Positions 35,609 to 43,854 of a DNA stretch of 64,000 nucleotides are shown in pieces. Made by a program: the position numbers and the translations under genes. A model generated the notes under the pieces. It searched no databases. It was given only the letters and a program-made list of their open reading frames with translations, and was not told the DNA's origin. Every line of letters begins with the position of its first letter. Positions within the stretch are counted from its first letter, which is position 1. Source of the DNA: Salinimicrobium sp049680855 (GTDB lineage: Bacteria > Bacteroidota > Bacteroidia > Flavobacteriales > Flavobacteriaceae); assembly GCF_049680855.1 (NCBI RefSeq), contig NZ_JBMPGS010000003.1, positions 248,001-312,000 on the forward strand, given 5' to 3'.

Positions 35609-35690
35609 CAAATGCCAGCCGTCTAAAGGTTTAATATTTTCTTAGGAGCATATGGGAGAGGATTTTTCTAATTTGGGAAAAAACCAGCAT

Positions 35691-37196
35691 ATGTCCAAAA
35701 AAGTAAAAATTGATAAGGAATACGATTTTATTTGCGTAGGTGGTGGCATCATGAGTGCCACGCTTTCTTTAATGCTGAAACTACTTGACCCCAATCTTAA
35801 AATCATCATTTTTGAAAGACTGGATGAAGTGGCGCAGGAAAGCTCGGCTGCACCAAATAATGCAGGAACGGGACATTCGGCTTTTTGCGAGCTCAATTAC
35901 ACTCCCGAAAAAGAAGACGGCAGTATTGATATCTCCAAGGCAAAAAGGATCTTTGAAGAATTTGAAATTTCAAAACAATTCTGGTCGTACCTGGTAAAAA
36001 ACGGAATGATCAAGGATCCGCAGTCGTTTATCCATACAAATCCGCATCACGCATGGGTTCCGGGAGAAAGAAATTCAATTTTTCTGAAGAAGAGATATGA
36101 AGCCATGACTTCTCATTTTATGTTCGAAAACATGGAATTTTCCGAAGATCATGAAATTCTGAAAAAGTGGTTTCCACTCATCATGGAAAATCGTGATGGC
36201 GGTGAAAGAATGGCAGCCACCCGAATGGAACTGGGAACCAGCGTCAATTTTGGCAGCCTCACAAAGCAATACCTGGAGATATTAAAAAATGAATTTGATG
36301 TTCCTGTTTTAACTCAGCACGAAGTACTTGATGTTGATCCCGGAAGGCAGGCTGAATGGCTTATGGAAGTGAGGGATCGCAACACAGGAGATAAAAAGTA
36401 TTATGATGCAGAGCATGTATTCATAGGTGCCGGTGGCGGCGCACTACCCCTGCTTCAAAAGGTGGAAATCAACGAAAAAGACGGTTACGGCGGATTTCCT
36501 ATTAGCGGACAGTGGTTATTCTGCAAGAATGAGGAAATTATAAAGCAGCACGACGGAAAGGTCTACAGCAAAGCTGGCGTTGGCACTCCGCCAATGTCTG
36601 TGCCGCACCTTGATACTCGCTACATCAATGGCAAAAAAGAGCTTATGTTTGGCCCTTTTGCGGGCTTTAGCACGAAATTTTTAAAAGAAGGCTCCCGCAC
36701 AGATCTTCCAAAATCTATTAATTTAAAGAACATCCCTTCAATGTGGGGTGTCTTTTGGCACAATCTTGATCTTACAAAGTACCTCATTGAGCAGGTAAGT
36801 ATGAGCCACTCAGACAGGGTTGAAGAGCTACGGGCATTTATTAAAGATGCCAAACCTGAAGACTGGGAACTACAGGTAGCAGGGCAACGGGTACAAATCA
36901 TTAAAAGGGACAAAGAACAGGGCGGTGTCCTGGAATTTGGAACAGATGTGATTCATAATAAAGATGGCTCTATAACAGCACTTCTTGGTGCCTCACCGGG
37001 AGCATCAGTAGCAGTAAAAATTATGCTGGACGTACTGGAAATCGTGTTTCCGGAAAAATTAAAAAGCAAAGACTGGGAAGAAAAACTTTCTGACATGATA
37101 CCTTTCTGGAATAAGGATGTCGAAAATCACAAAGAGGAATTTCTTGCCGTTCAAAAGGATACTTCACAAATTTTACAGCTGGAGGCCGTGCATTAG
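35691..37196 (+). CDS. mqo: Malate:quinone oxidoreductase
   Basis: 501 residues from the ATG at 35691. A FAD-dependent membrane-associated enzyme oxidising malate to oxaloacetate with quinone reduction. FAD site DFICVGGGIMSATLSLML, then AAPNNAGTGHSAFCELNY and GVGTPPMSVPHLDTR, and a C-terminal GASPGASVAVKIML. A second ATG at 35652 has an AGGAG only three bases away and would add 13 residues; the shorter form fits the family N-terminus better. It replaces or backs up malate dehydrogenase in the citric acid cycle. Confidence 0.95.
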   Translation: MSKKVKIDKEYDFICVGGGIMSATLSLMLKLLDPNLKIIIFERLDEVAQESSAAPNNAGTGHSAFCELNYTPEKEDGSIDISKAKRIFEEFEISKQFWSYLVKNGMIKDPQSFIHTNPHHAWVPGERNSIFLKKRYEAMTSHFMFENMEFSEDHEILKKWFPLIMENRDGGERMAATRMELGTSVNFGSLTKQYLEILKNEFDVPVLTQHEVLDVDPGRQAEWLMEVRDRNTGDKKYYDAEHVFIGAGGGALPLLQKVEINEKDGYGGFPISGQWLFCKNEEIIKQHDGKVYSKAGVGTPPMSVPHLDTRYINGKKELMFGPFAGFSTKFLKEGSRTDLPKSINLKNIPSMWGVFWHNLDLTKYLIEQVSMSHSDRVEELRAFIKDAKPEDWELQVAGQRVQIIKRDKEQGGVLEFGTDVIHNKDGSITALLGASPGASVAVKIMLDVLEIVFPEKLKSKDWEEKLSDMIPFWNKDVENHKEEFLAVQKDTSQILQLEAVH

Positions 37197-37324
37197 CACA
37201 TACAGGCCTAATCCACAAGACAAACCCTAATTCTTCCTCGAGGCGGAGGAATATGTACAGGGTTCCAAAAAGGGTATTTTGAATGGGGTTTTTGCTGGCT
37301 TCTTGTCCCTCGTTTCAGGTCAAC

Positions 37325-37350
37325 AAAAAAGCTTCCAAAGGGAAGCTTTT
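37325..37350 (-). terminator. Terminator after tRNA-Thr
   Basis: AAAAGCTTCC/GGAAGCTTTT stem with a four-base loop. On the minus strand it ends in a T run, just past the tRNA. Confidence 0.85.
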
Positions 37351-37357
37351 AATTTAG

Positions 37358-37431
37358 AGCCGATGGAGGGACTCGAACCCACGACCTGCTGATTACAAAT
37401 CAGCTGCTCTAGCCAGCTGAGCTACATCGGC
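37358..37431 (-). tRNA. tRNA-Thr (anticodon TGT)
   Basis: A full cloverleaf: acceptor GCCGATG/CATCGGC, anticodon arm GCTGA-TTTGTAA-TCAGC reading ACA, and T arm with GTTCGAGTC. It starts nine bases after the stop of the preceding small gene, so the two are probably co-transcribed. Identical to the copy at 57319-57392. Confidence 0.97.
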
Positions 37432-37440
37432 CAGTATTAT

Positions 37441-37707
37441 TTACAAAGAATTCACTTTCTCTACTAAAACAGTGGCTTTAGCTTCCAGTTCCTTTTGTAT
37501 TGATTTAAAATGTTGTTGCTTATTTTCAACATCTTTTTGATTCATTTTTGCGATCAACTCATCAAAATCTGAAATTGCTTCATCAACAATCGCTTCAGAT
37601 TTTGTGGGATCTTCGTCTGGGTTTGCAACCTGATGCAGGTAAGCTGCTTCAATAATATCACCCATTACGTAATTGATATCCCTTTTAAGTGTTCTTCTGT
37701 TTGCCAT
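37441..37707 (-). CDS. Conserved small helical protein, unknown function
   Basis: 88 residues from the ATG at 37707 (MANRRTLKRDINYVMGDI); the reading from 37713 uses TTG. Predicted all-helical, highly charged, with no membrane segment. I recognise it only as a conserved Flavobacteriia hypothetical. It sits between a promoter (37733-37761) and tRNA-Thr, sharing their transcript. Confidence 0.75.
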   Translation of the reverse strand: MANRRTLKRDINYVMGDIIEAAYLHQVANPDEDPTKSEAIVDEAISDFDELIAKMNQKDVENKQQHFKSIQKELEAKATVLVEKVNSL

Positions 37708-37732
37708 TTTCAATGCAAGATTTTATCAGCTG

Positions 37733-37761
37733 CGAATTTACGTTTTTTCCCGACTCAACAA
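37733..37761 (-). promoter_or_regulatory. Promoter for the 88-residue gene and tRNA-Thr
   Basis: Minus strand TTG at 37759-37761, 18 bases, then TAAATTCG at 37733-37740. It has the -33/-7 spacing with one mismatch. Confidence 0.5.
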
Positions 37762-37782
37762 CACTTTCAGGAAAAAATTTTT

Positions 37783-38190
37783 TCAGCCTTTAAAAGTGAC
37801 AAAATTTCGTGGCGTTTCATATAATGTTACCTCAAGCTCAAGGCGTGCTGCCAGCTTTTCCCTTAGCTTTCTCCAAATCACGATGGAAATATTCTCTGCC
37901 GTGGGATTAAGATTTCTAAATTCAGGCACCTCCACATTCAGGTTTTTATGATCAAAAGGAACTTCCACCTCTTCGTAAATAAGATCTTTTAACTTCTTTA
38001 GATCCATTACAAAACCTGTTTCCTCATCAATTTCACCGGTAACAGCAACTATAAGTTCATAATTATGCCCATGATAATTTGGATTACTGCATTTTCCAAA
38101 CACTTCCATATTCTTTTCATCACTCCAGTCCTTTTGGAAGAGCCGATGCGCGGCATTAAAATGAGCTTTTCTGTTTACGGTGACCTTCAT
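37783..38190 (-). CDS. queD: 6-pyruvoyl-tetrahydropterin synthase / QueD family protein
   Basis: 135 residues. Zinc ligands His15 (FNAAHRL), His40 and His42 (NPNYHGHNYEL), catalytic Cys34 (FGKCSNP), and the closing Glu in LYETPRNFVTF that holds the pterin. In bacteria this fold usually makes 6-carboxytetrahydropterin for queuosine (QueD); biopterin synthesis is the alternative. The FGKCSNPNYHGHN variant is the longer, eukaryote-like PTPS motif, so the symbol is provisional. Overlaps idi by one base and is its operon partner. Confidence 0.85.
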   Translation of the reverse strand: MKVTVNRKAHFNAAHRLFQKDWSDEKNMEVFGKCSNPNYHGHNYELIVAVTGEIDEETGFVMDLKKLKDLIYEEVEVPFDHKNLNVEVPEFRNLNPTAENISIVIWRKLREKLAARLELEVTLYETPRNFVTFKG

Positions 38191-38705
38191 TAGCTAATGT
38201 GTTTATAGTACTTATCAAAAATGATTTTAAACCATTCGGTATAAATCTCAGGATTCTCAGCCATATCCTTCTGCAGGTCTTCTAAAGAAACCCATTTCCA
38301 GGCTGCTACTTCATCGGGATTAAGATTTGGTTCCCCGGTAAAATTACCTACGAGAATGTGATCAAACTCATGTTCGGTAAGGCCATTATCAAAAGGAGCT
38401 TTATAAATAAAGGAAATGGTGTCCTTAAGATCTGTTGAAAAGCCCATTTCTTCCTGCAGCCTTCTTTTTCCGGCAGCAATATTGCTCTCTCCTTCCCGCT
38501 GATGGCTGCAGCAGGTGTTGGTCCAGAGGCCGGGGGAATGATATTTCCCCAACGCCCTTTGCTGGATCATAAGCTCGTTATTCTCATTAAACACAAAAAC
38601 CGAAAAAGCCCTGTGCAGCAGCGCCTTTTCATGAGCTTCCATCTTGGGCATTAATCCTATTTGCTCATCTTTCTCGTTGACCAGTATAACTTTTTCTTCT
38701 TCCAT
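38190..38705 (-). CDS. idi: Isopentenyl-diphosphate delta-isomerase, type I
   Basis: 171 residues. A Nudix-fold enzyme that interconverts IPP and DMAPP with metal ions. The active-site cysteine lies in LWTNTCCSHQREGES and the catalytic glutamate in LTEHEFDHILVG. It also has the Nudix-like KRRLQEEMGFS. Single gene with a -7 box 16 bases upstream, and the following pterin synthase gene coupled by a one-base overlap. Confidence 0.95.
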   Translation of the reverse strand: MEEEKVILVNEKDEQIGLMPKMEAHEKALLHRAFSVFVFNENNELMIQQRALGKYHSPGLWTNTCCSHQREGESNIAAGKRRLQEEMGFSTDLKDTISFIYKAPFDNGLTEHEFDHILVGNFTGEPNLNPDEVAAWKWVSLEDLQKDMAENPEIYTEWFKIIFDKYYKHIS

Positions 38706-38721
38706 TTCAAATTTTGAAGCT

Positions 38722-38729
38722 CAAAAGTA
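38722..38729 (-). promoter_or_regulatory. -7 box for idi
   Basis: Minus strand TACTTTTG, an exact TAnnTTTG match, 16 bases before the idi ATG. No TTG at proper spacing. Confidence 0.45.
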
Positions 38730-38818
38730 CGAAAACATGGCCGAATTATACACACGGGCATTCATGAAAACCATCTAATCTCGGTTAAACGGAAACCCTT
38801 AAATCAATTACATTTAAT

Positions 38819-38826
38819 TATCTTTG
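38819..38826 (+). promoter_or_regulatory. -7 box for prfC
   Basis: TATCTTTG followed by CAGCC, 17 bases before the prfC ATG. No clear -33 element. Confidence 0.5.
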
Positions 38827-38843
38827 CAGCCTTAAATTGTACT

Positions 38844-40430
38844 ATGAAATTTTCAGAAGAAATCAAGCGAAGACGAACCTTCGGAATCATCTCTCACCCT
38901 GATGCCGGTAAAACCACCCTTACCGAAAAGCTGTTGCTCTTTGGAGGGGCGATCCAGGAAGCCGGCGCCGTAAAATCTAACAAGATCAAAAAAGGCGCGA
39001 CCAGTGACTTTATGGAGATTGAACGCCAAAGAGGGATTTCTGTTGCAACTTCGGTGCTTGGTTTTGAATACAAGGATATTAAGATCAACATTCTCGATAC
39101 TCCCGGTCACAAGGATTTTGCTGAAGATACTTTTAGAACCTTAACTGCAGTTGACAGCGTTATTGTGGTAATTGACGTTGCAAAAGGGGTTGAAGAGCAA
39201 ACCGAAAAGCTCGTGGAAGTCTGCCGCATGCGGAATATTCCCATGATCGTTTTTATCAATAAGCTTGACCGTGAGGGAAAAGATGCTTTTGAATTGCTGG
39301 ACGAAATAGAACAAAAATTAAATCTTACGGTTACTCCTTTAAGCTTCCCAATTGGAATGGGTTATGATTTTAAAGGGATCTACAACATCTGGGAACAGAA
39401 CGTGAACCTTTTTACCGGAGACCCGAGAAAAGATATTGAGGAAACGGTGGAAATTTCAGATCTGTCTTCAGAAGAACTCGATGAGCTGATTGGCAACAAA
39501 GCTGCCGATACCTTGCGGGACGAATTGGAGCTGGCGCAGGGAGTTTATCCTGAATTTGATAAACAGGCGTACCTCGACGGAAATCTGCAACCGGTATTCT
39601 TCGGATCTGCGCTTAATAATTTTGGAGTACGTGAGTTGCTGGATTGCTTCATTAAGATTGCACCCACTCCACGGGCTAAAGACAGTGACACGAGAAAGGT
39701 ACAACCCGATGAAAAAGATTTTACCGGTTTTGTTTTCAAGATCCACGCAAATATGGATCCTAAACACCGGGACAGGCTGGCTTTTATAAAAATTGTTTCC
39801 GGAAAATTTGAAAGAAACACGCCTTACCTGCACGTACGTCACAATAAAAAATTAAAATTCTCCAGCCCAAATGCCTTTTTTGCTGAAAAAAAGGAAATTG
39901 TAGATGTATCTTATCCCGGAGATATCGTGGGGCTTCACGATACCGGTAACTTTAAAATTGGCGATACGCTTACCGAAGGAGAAAATTTGCAATACCGCGG
40001 AATTCCAAGTTTTTCACCGGAACATTTCCGGTACATTAACAACGCCGATCCCATGAAGTCCAAACAACTGGAAAAAGGGATCGATCAATTAATGGATGAA
40101 GGAGTCGCGCAGCTTTTTACTCTGGAATTGAATGGCCGAAAGGTGATTGGAACTGTAGGCGCCCTGCAGTTTGAGGTAATTCAGTACAGGCTGGAGCACG
40201 AATATGGCGCAAAATGTACCTACGAAAACCTGAACGTTCATAAAGCCTGCTGGGTGGAACCAAATGACCCGAAAAACGAAGAATTTTTAGATTTTAAAAG
40301 AGTAAAATCCAAATTTTTAGCAAAAGACAAACAGGGACAGTTGGTATTTTTGGCAGATTCTGCTTTTTCGCTTCAAATGACGCAACAGAAATATCCATCT
40401 ATTAAATTCCATTTTACTTCAGAATTTTAA
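38844..40430 (+). CDS. prfC: Peptide chain release factor 3
   Basis: 528 residues, full length. GTPase motifs HPDAGKTTLTEKLL (G1), RGISVATSV (G2), DTPGHKDFAEDT (G3) and NKLDREGKD (G4), followed by domain II and the RF3-specific C-terminal part. RF3 removes RF1/RF2 from the ribosome after termination. The sequence RTFGIISHPDAGKTTL separates it from EF-G. Transcribed rightward from its own -7 box and ended by a shared terminator. Confidence 0.97.
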   Translation: MKFSEEIKRRRTFGIISHPDAGKTTLTEKLLLFGGAIQEAGAVKSNKIKKGATSDFMEIERQRGISVATSVLGFEYKDIKINILDTPGHKDFAEDTFRTLTAVDSVIVVIDVAKGVEEQTEKLVEVCRMRNIPMIVFINKLDREGKDAFELLDEIEQKLNLTVTPLSFPIGMGYDFKGIYNIWEQNVNLFTGDPRKDIEETVEISDLSSEELDELIGNKAADTLRDELELAQGVYPEFDKQAYLDGNLQPVFFGSALNNFGVRELLDCFIKIAPTPRAKDSDTRKVQPDEKDFTGFVFKIHANMDPKHRDRLAFIKIVSGKFERNTPYLHVRHNKKLKFSSPNAFFAEKKEIVDVSYPGDIVGLHDTGNFKIGDTLTEGENLQYRGIPSFSPEHFRYINNADPMKSKQLEKGIDQLMDEGVAQLFTLELNGRKVIGTVGALQFEVIQYRLEHEYGAKCTYENLNVHKACWVEPNDPKNEEFLDFKRVKSKFLAKDKQGQLVFLADSAFSLQMTQQKYPSIKFHFTSEF

Positions 40431-40462
40431 ACAGGAATAATTATAATAATTTATGGAATAAG

Positions 40463-40485
40463 TCCCAAAAATGACATTTTTGGGA
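40463..40485. terminator. Bidirectional terminator between prfC and the CarbopepD gene
   Basis: A perfect 11-base palindrome TCCCAAAAATG/CATTTTTGGGA around one A, in the 56-base gap between convergent genes. It is the strongest copy of the dispersed AAAATGNCATTTTTG motif. Confidence 0.7.
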
Positions 40486-40486
40486 T

Positions 40487-41266
40487 TTATTTTCCCATTC
40501 TTTCCTCAAGAAAAACAGGAGCTTTTCTTTGGTAAAATTCAATAAGCTCGAGGAGTTTTTCCTTCCGAAGCAGGTTCTTAAAACCGGAAGTTTCTGTACA
40601 GAAATAGACAAAATTCTTGATTTCTGTCTGCGGAATCTTGAGGTCTATCACAAAGAATTTTTCAGGTAAAGCATTCATCCCGTCAATTACAAGATTGTCC
40701 AGATCCTGGTTCTCTTTTGCTTTTTGCAGCATCTTGATCTTTCCGTTAAGGGTATTTAAAATCCCATCAAGGCTTACCGTCACCTGACCTCGTTTTTGTA
40801 CCCCGCCAGCTGTGAACAGTTTTCGCTCAATGGAAGTTGGCAAAGGTTTATCAGACATACCAAAACCCATATCTGCCTGCGTAAATGTAGGAATATTGGA
40901 AATATCTTCCTTTAAATTTCCTGAAAGATCAATATTACTGATCTTTACTTCAGCCAGTTCGTTGACATTCTCCTTCAACCAGATATTCAAAAAGCCGTTT
41001 TTAAAGACTTCTTCTGAAACTGTTACTTTTACAGATTCGTACTGCACCGAAGAAAACAGCAGACTGTCATTCACCGCCGCCTCGATTTCAAATTCCCCCG
41101 AAGGAGCATTTACGGTTCCGGTTTCGCGGGTAATATTTATGATATTGATGTAAATATCAGAAAGGTCAGAATCTGAATGAATTTTTCCCTTTAGAAGCGC
41201 GGTTTCCTGAGCAAATGATGGTATACTACCTACAAGGAAGAAAAGAAGAAAAGCTTTTTTGATCAT
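40487..41266 (-). CDS. Carboxypeptidase-regulatory-like domain protein, secreted
   Basis: 259 residues. A signal peptide (MIKKAFLLFFLVGSIPSFAQ) is followed by a CarboxypepD_reg-like beta-sandwich (about 24-105, LKGKIHSDSDLSDIYINIIN). The remainder (PTFTQADMGFGMSDKPLPTSIERKLFTAGG) matches a conserved Bacteroidota C-terminal region of unknown role. Not a TonB receptor: there is no plug or barrel. It starts three bases after the Mpo1-like gene stop, so they form an operon. Confidence 0.82.
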   Translation of the reverse strand: MIKKAFLLFFLVGSIPSFAQETALLKGKIHSDSDLSDIYINIINITRETGTVNAPSGEFEIEAAVNDSLLFSSVQYESVKVTVSEEVFKNGFLNIWLKENVNELAEVKISNIDLSGNLKEDISNIPTFTQADMGFGMSDKPLPTSIERKLFTAGGVQKRGQVTVSLDGILNTLNGKIKMLQKAKENQDLDNLVIDGMNALPEKFFVIDLKIPQTEIKNFVYFCTETSGFKNLLRKEKLLELIEFYQRKAPVFLEERMGK

Positions 41267-41269
41267 TTT

Positions 41270-41590
41270 CTAATCCTTTCGGGAGTCAAAACTTTTCCTT
41301 CCGAAGAGGAGTTCGAAAAATAATTTAAAATCTGAAATGAGGCTCCAAAGTGGATATTGGAAGGTGGCAGGTTTGTTCTTCTCAAAGAAAGCATGACCTA
41401 TCCAGGCGAAGCCGTAACCTACAAGCGGAAAAAAGATCCATTCCCATCCCCAGCCGTAAAAAATTGCCAGGAACAACAGCACAAAAACGAGAAATGTTCC
41501 TGTAAAATGTAATATTCGGCTGATTTTATTCTGATGCTCGGTGAGGTAGAACTTGTAGAATTCGCTGTAGGTTTTTATGCGATCTGCCAT
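41270..41590 (-). CDS. Mpo1-like (DUF962) membrane protein
   Basis: 106 residues. The DUF962 pattern is visible: FYLTEHQNKISRILHFTGT, two to three transmembrane helices, then GHAFFEKNKPATFQYPLWSL. Yeast Mpo1 is an iron(II) dioxygenase that alpha-oxidises 2-hydroxypalmitic acid, with the conserved histidines as ligands; bacterial members probably act on membrane lipid acyl chains. Directly upstream of the CarboxypepD-like gene. Confidence 0.87.
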   Translation of the reverse strand: MADRIKTYSEFYKFYLTEHQNKISRILHFTGTFLVFVLLFLAIFYGWGWEWIFFPLVGYGFAWIGHAFFEKNKPATFQYPLWSLISDFKLFFELLFGRKSFDSRKD

Positions 41591-41749
41591 TTTAGAAAAA
41601 GTTAATGCGGCGTTGAAATTATAGATTTTTTAAATACTCTTTCTATTTAACCTAATAAATACAGGAATATTGTCCAATTTCTTAAAACTCCTTCTTTTCT
41701 TGCTTTTTTGTTCAGAATAAGAAGTATTTCGAAGTTTTTCTTCTGCTGA

Positions 41750-42343
41750 TCATTCTTCTAAACAGAGAGCTTGAAGAATTTCCTCCAAAGAAGATTTTTC
41801 TTTGCTTAATAAAAGCCCTTTTTCGTAATCCTTACAGACTTTTTTCTTCTCGGCTTTTGTCAGCTTTCTTCCATGGTATGACGCGATGGGTGGTGTTCTG
41901 TATAATTCTGTTTTAAATGTAACCGCAGTTGTGTTTGAAGGTGATTTCGAATTTCGATATTTCTTCATCCTGGCAAAGGACCTGTAGACATAGGCTTTGC
42001 CGTACTTAGGTTTTAGCTCAAGTACTTTGTCAAAATCTTGAATTGCGGACCCGTATTGAGAATCGTTTATTTTTGCCGTTCCCCTGGCAAAATATCCCTG
42101 AACAAACAAGGTGTCGTGATCAATGCTTTTTGAATACTCTGCAATGGCATCCTTGTACTTTTCAGCCTGATCAAATCTTCTGCCGTTATTGTAATGCAAG
42201 ATGATTTGAGCCTCATCCTTTTCATTTGATCCCGTAATTTCACCAGACTGAACAGTATCCTGTAAAGAGTGGTTTTTGATGGATTGGCCATTTACAGCAC
42301 CACCGCAAAAAATTAACGCTAAACCTAAAAATATATATTTCAC
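41750..42343 (-). CDS. TPR-repeat protein, secreted
   Basis: 197 residues. A signal peptide ends near GGAVNGQ. TPR units lie about residues 50-115 (YKDAIAEYSKSIDHDTLFVQGY, SAIQDFDKVLELKPKYGKAYV). The C-terminus is polar and contains two cysteines that could pair (Cys171, Cys194 region). Function unknown; a periplasmic protein-interaction role is likely. Probably co-transcribed with the lipoprotein gene 18 bases upstream. Confidence 0.75.
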   Translation of the reverse strand: MKYIFLGLALIFCGGAVNGQSIKNHSLQDTVQSGEITGSNEKDEAQIILHYNNGRRFDQAEKYKDAIAEYSKSIDHDTLFVQGYFARGTAKINDSQYGSAIQDFDKVLELKPKYGKAYVYRSFARMKKYRNSKSPSNTTAVTFKTELYRTPPIASYHGRKLTKAEKKKVCKDYEKGLLLSKEKSSLEEILQALCLEE

Positions 42344-42361
42344 CGAATAAAAAGTACCATC

Positions 42362-42814
42362 TTAATCTACGAGAATTCTATAAACCCCATCCTGCTCATC
42401 AAGTCCAAATTCTGTCTCGATTCTTACCTCATTATATCTCGTAAAATTACAGCAATCGTCGGTTACCCTTTCTGCATCAACGTATAATGTAACCATTCTT
42501 TCAGAATCCAGTTCAAGTGCAATATTTGTCACTCCTGATTCCCATCCTATGGAAGCAATTTGAATTAAATTCACCTCATTTTCATCAATAAAAGTATAGG
42601 CTATATTGTCATCATCATTTAAATTATTGATTTCTATCTGTGAGGGTGTATAGGTTCCATTGGTAAATAGATTTTCACCTGTAGCACTGTCAACTAATTC
42701 AAAAATGAAAGAAACTGGCGGGGTAGTACATGACAAATCCTCGCATTCCTGATCGGTTGCGCAACTTTGTAAAAGCAGAAACATAGCAAAAAATAATCTG
42801 ATAAAAATTTTCAT
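42362..42814 (-). CDS. Lipoprotein, unknown function
   Basis: 150 residues. Lipobox LLQSC (Cys18), then a cysteine-rich start (CATDQECEDLSC) and a beta-rich domain with a CC pair (VTDDCCNFTRYNE) near residue 120. Not recognised as a named family. The extra cysteines suggest a disulfide-stabilised envelope protein. It precedes the TPR gene in the same direction. Confidence 0.75.
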   Translation of the reverse strand: MKIFIRLFFAMFLLLQSCATDQECEDLSCTTPPVSFIFELVDSATGENLFTNGTYTPSQIEINNLNDDDNIAYTFIDENEVNLIQIASIGWESGVTNIALELDSERMVTLYVDAERVTDDCCNFTRYNEVRIETEFGLDEQDGVYRILVD

Positions 42815-42849
42815 AAGGCTTGTTGGTTTCGTTTTAGTTTAAAATATGG

Positions 42850-43326
42850 TTATAAAAATCTATTTTCTGCACTTTCGGATCTTTCTATATCGATTTTCAT
42901 TTGATAAAGATCAAATCCCGGTGCCCAGTAATCTTTTTCAATCTTTTCAAGTAGGAAACCCTGCTTTTCATAGAACCTGTACACCACCTGCGTTGTTCTT
43001 ACCTGGATCTTGCTTATCTCCCAATTCTTTTTTATTTCTCCAATTCTATAACGTGTAAGTTTTGTACCCACGCCTTTGCCATGCCATTCGGGATGAATCA
43101 TTCCCCAGGAAATTCTCGCTGTTTTCCCATTTTCAAAGCCGTAATTGAATCCGCCTGAACCAATTATCGTCTTAGCTTCTTCAATAATAAAATAATTCTG
43201 CGAATCACGCTCTAAATATTGCAAGAAATCCTGTTCTTCGGAAGGAACAAAGAATTCAGGCGTATTTAGTCTCAGGATATTTATTAATGCCTGCCGGTCT
43301 TTAGCTTCGTATTTTCTTATTTTCAT
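42850..43326 (-). CDS. GNAT family N-acetyltransferase
   Basis: 158 residues, one GNAT domain. Core strands IIGSGGFNYG and ISWGMIHPEWHGKGVGTKLTRYRI, the latter holding the acetyl-CoA loop Q/R-x-x-G-x-G/A variant (HGKGVG). The target is unknown. It lies 14 bases after a terminator that follows DUF3467, so it has its own promoter. Confidence 0.87.
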   Translation of the reverse strand: MKIRKYEAKDRQALINILRLNTPEFFVPSEEQDFLQYLERDSQNYFIIEEAKTIIGSGGFNYGFENGKTARISWGMIHPEWHGKGVGTKLTRYRIGEIKKNWEISKIQVRTTQVVYRFYEKQGFLLEKIEKDYWAPGFDLYQMKIDIERSESAENRFL

Positions 43327-43339
43327 ACAGAATCAGATG

Positions 43340-43368
43340 AAAAAACCCGAAAATAGATTTCCGGGTTT
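43340..43368 (-). terminator. Terminator after the DUF3467 gene
   Basis: A stem around AAACCCG/CGGGTTT with a T run on the minus strand. It separates the DUF3467 and GNAT genes. Confidence 0.7.
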
Positions 43369-43429
43369 GTTGCTGGTCACTTTTCAAATACATTTCAAAA
43401 AATAGTCGTGAAATGTCATTTTTGAAAGA

Positions 43430-43744
43430 TTAGGCCTGTCCTGTAGGTCCAAAATTTAACGGCAATGGAGCCTGTTCGTAATCTTTTATCTCGCCATGTG
43501 CTTTTTCAAAACGTTTAACGTTGTCCCCAAGGGCTTTTAGCAACCTTTTGGCGTGCTGCGGGGTAAGAATGATCCTGGACTTCACTTTGCTCTTGGGAGT
43601 GCCTGGCATGATGCTTACAAAGTCAACTACGAATTCGGAAACTGAATGGTTAATGATCGCCAGATTGGAATAGGTGCCTTCGGCCACTTTTTCATCCAGT
43701 TCTATATTTATCTGTCCTTTTTTGGATTTTTTCTCTTCACTCAT
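43430..43744 (-). CDS. DUF3467 domain protein
   Basis: 104 residues, matching DUF3467: GTYSNLAIINHSVSEFVVDF, SRIILTPQHAKRLLKALGDNV and a C-terminal proline-rich tail. The family is widespread and cytoplasmic with no assigned function. It follows the rpoC terminators and probably has its own promoter. Confidence 0.85.
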   Translation of the reverse strand: MSEEKKSKKGQINIELDEKVAEGTYSNLAIINHSVSEFVVDFVSIMPGTPKSKVKSRIILTPQHAKRLLKALGDNVKRFEKAHGEIKDYEQAPLPLNFGPTGQA

Positions 43745-43780
43745 AATAGTATAATATTTTATTCATTCATAAAAATAGAA

Positions 43781-43804
43781 AAATCCCGATGATTATCGGG
43801 ATTT
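43781..43804 (-). terminator. Second terminator after rpoC
   Basis: AAATCCCGAT/ATCGGGATTT stem with a four-base loop, then a T run on the minus strand. Confidence 0.75.
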
Positions 43805-43816
43805 AAAGGCCTTAAT

Positions 43817-43846
43817 AAAAATCAGGGCCACAATTGCAGCCCTGAG
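43817..43846 (-). terminator. First terminator after rpoC
   Basis: TCAGGGC/GCCCTGA stem with a ten-base loop and TTTTT on the minus strand, about 10 bases past the rpoC stop. Confidence 0.85.
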
Positions 43847-43854
43847 ATTTATTC

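Noticed and set aside
37200..37250. ATTCTTCC/GGAGGAAT hairpin as the mqo terminator
   Set aside because: The stem depends on a wobble pair and no T run follows, so it was not called.
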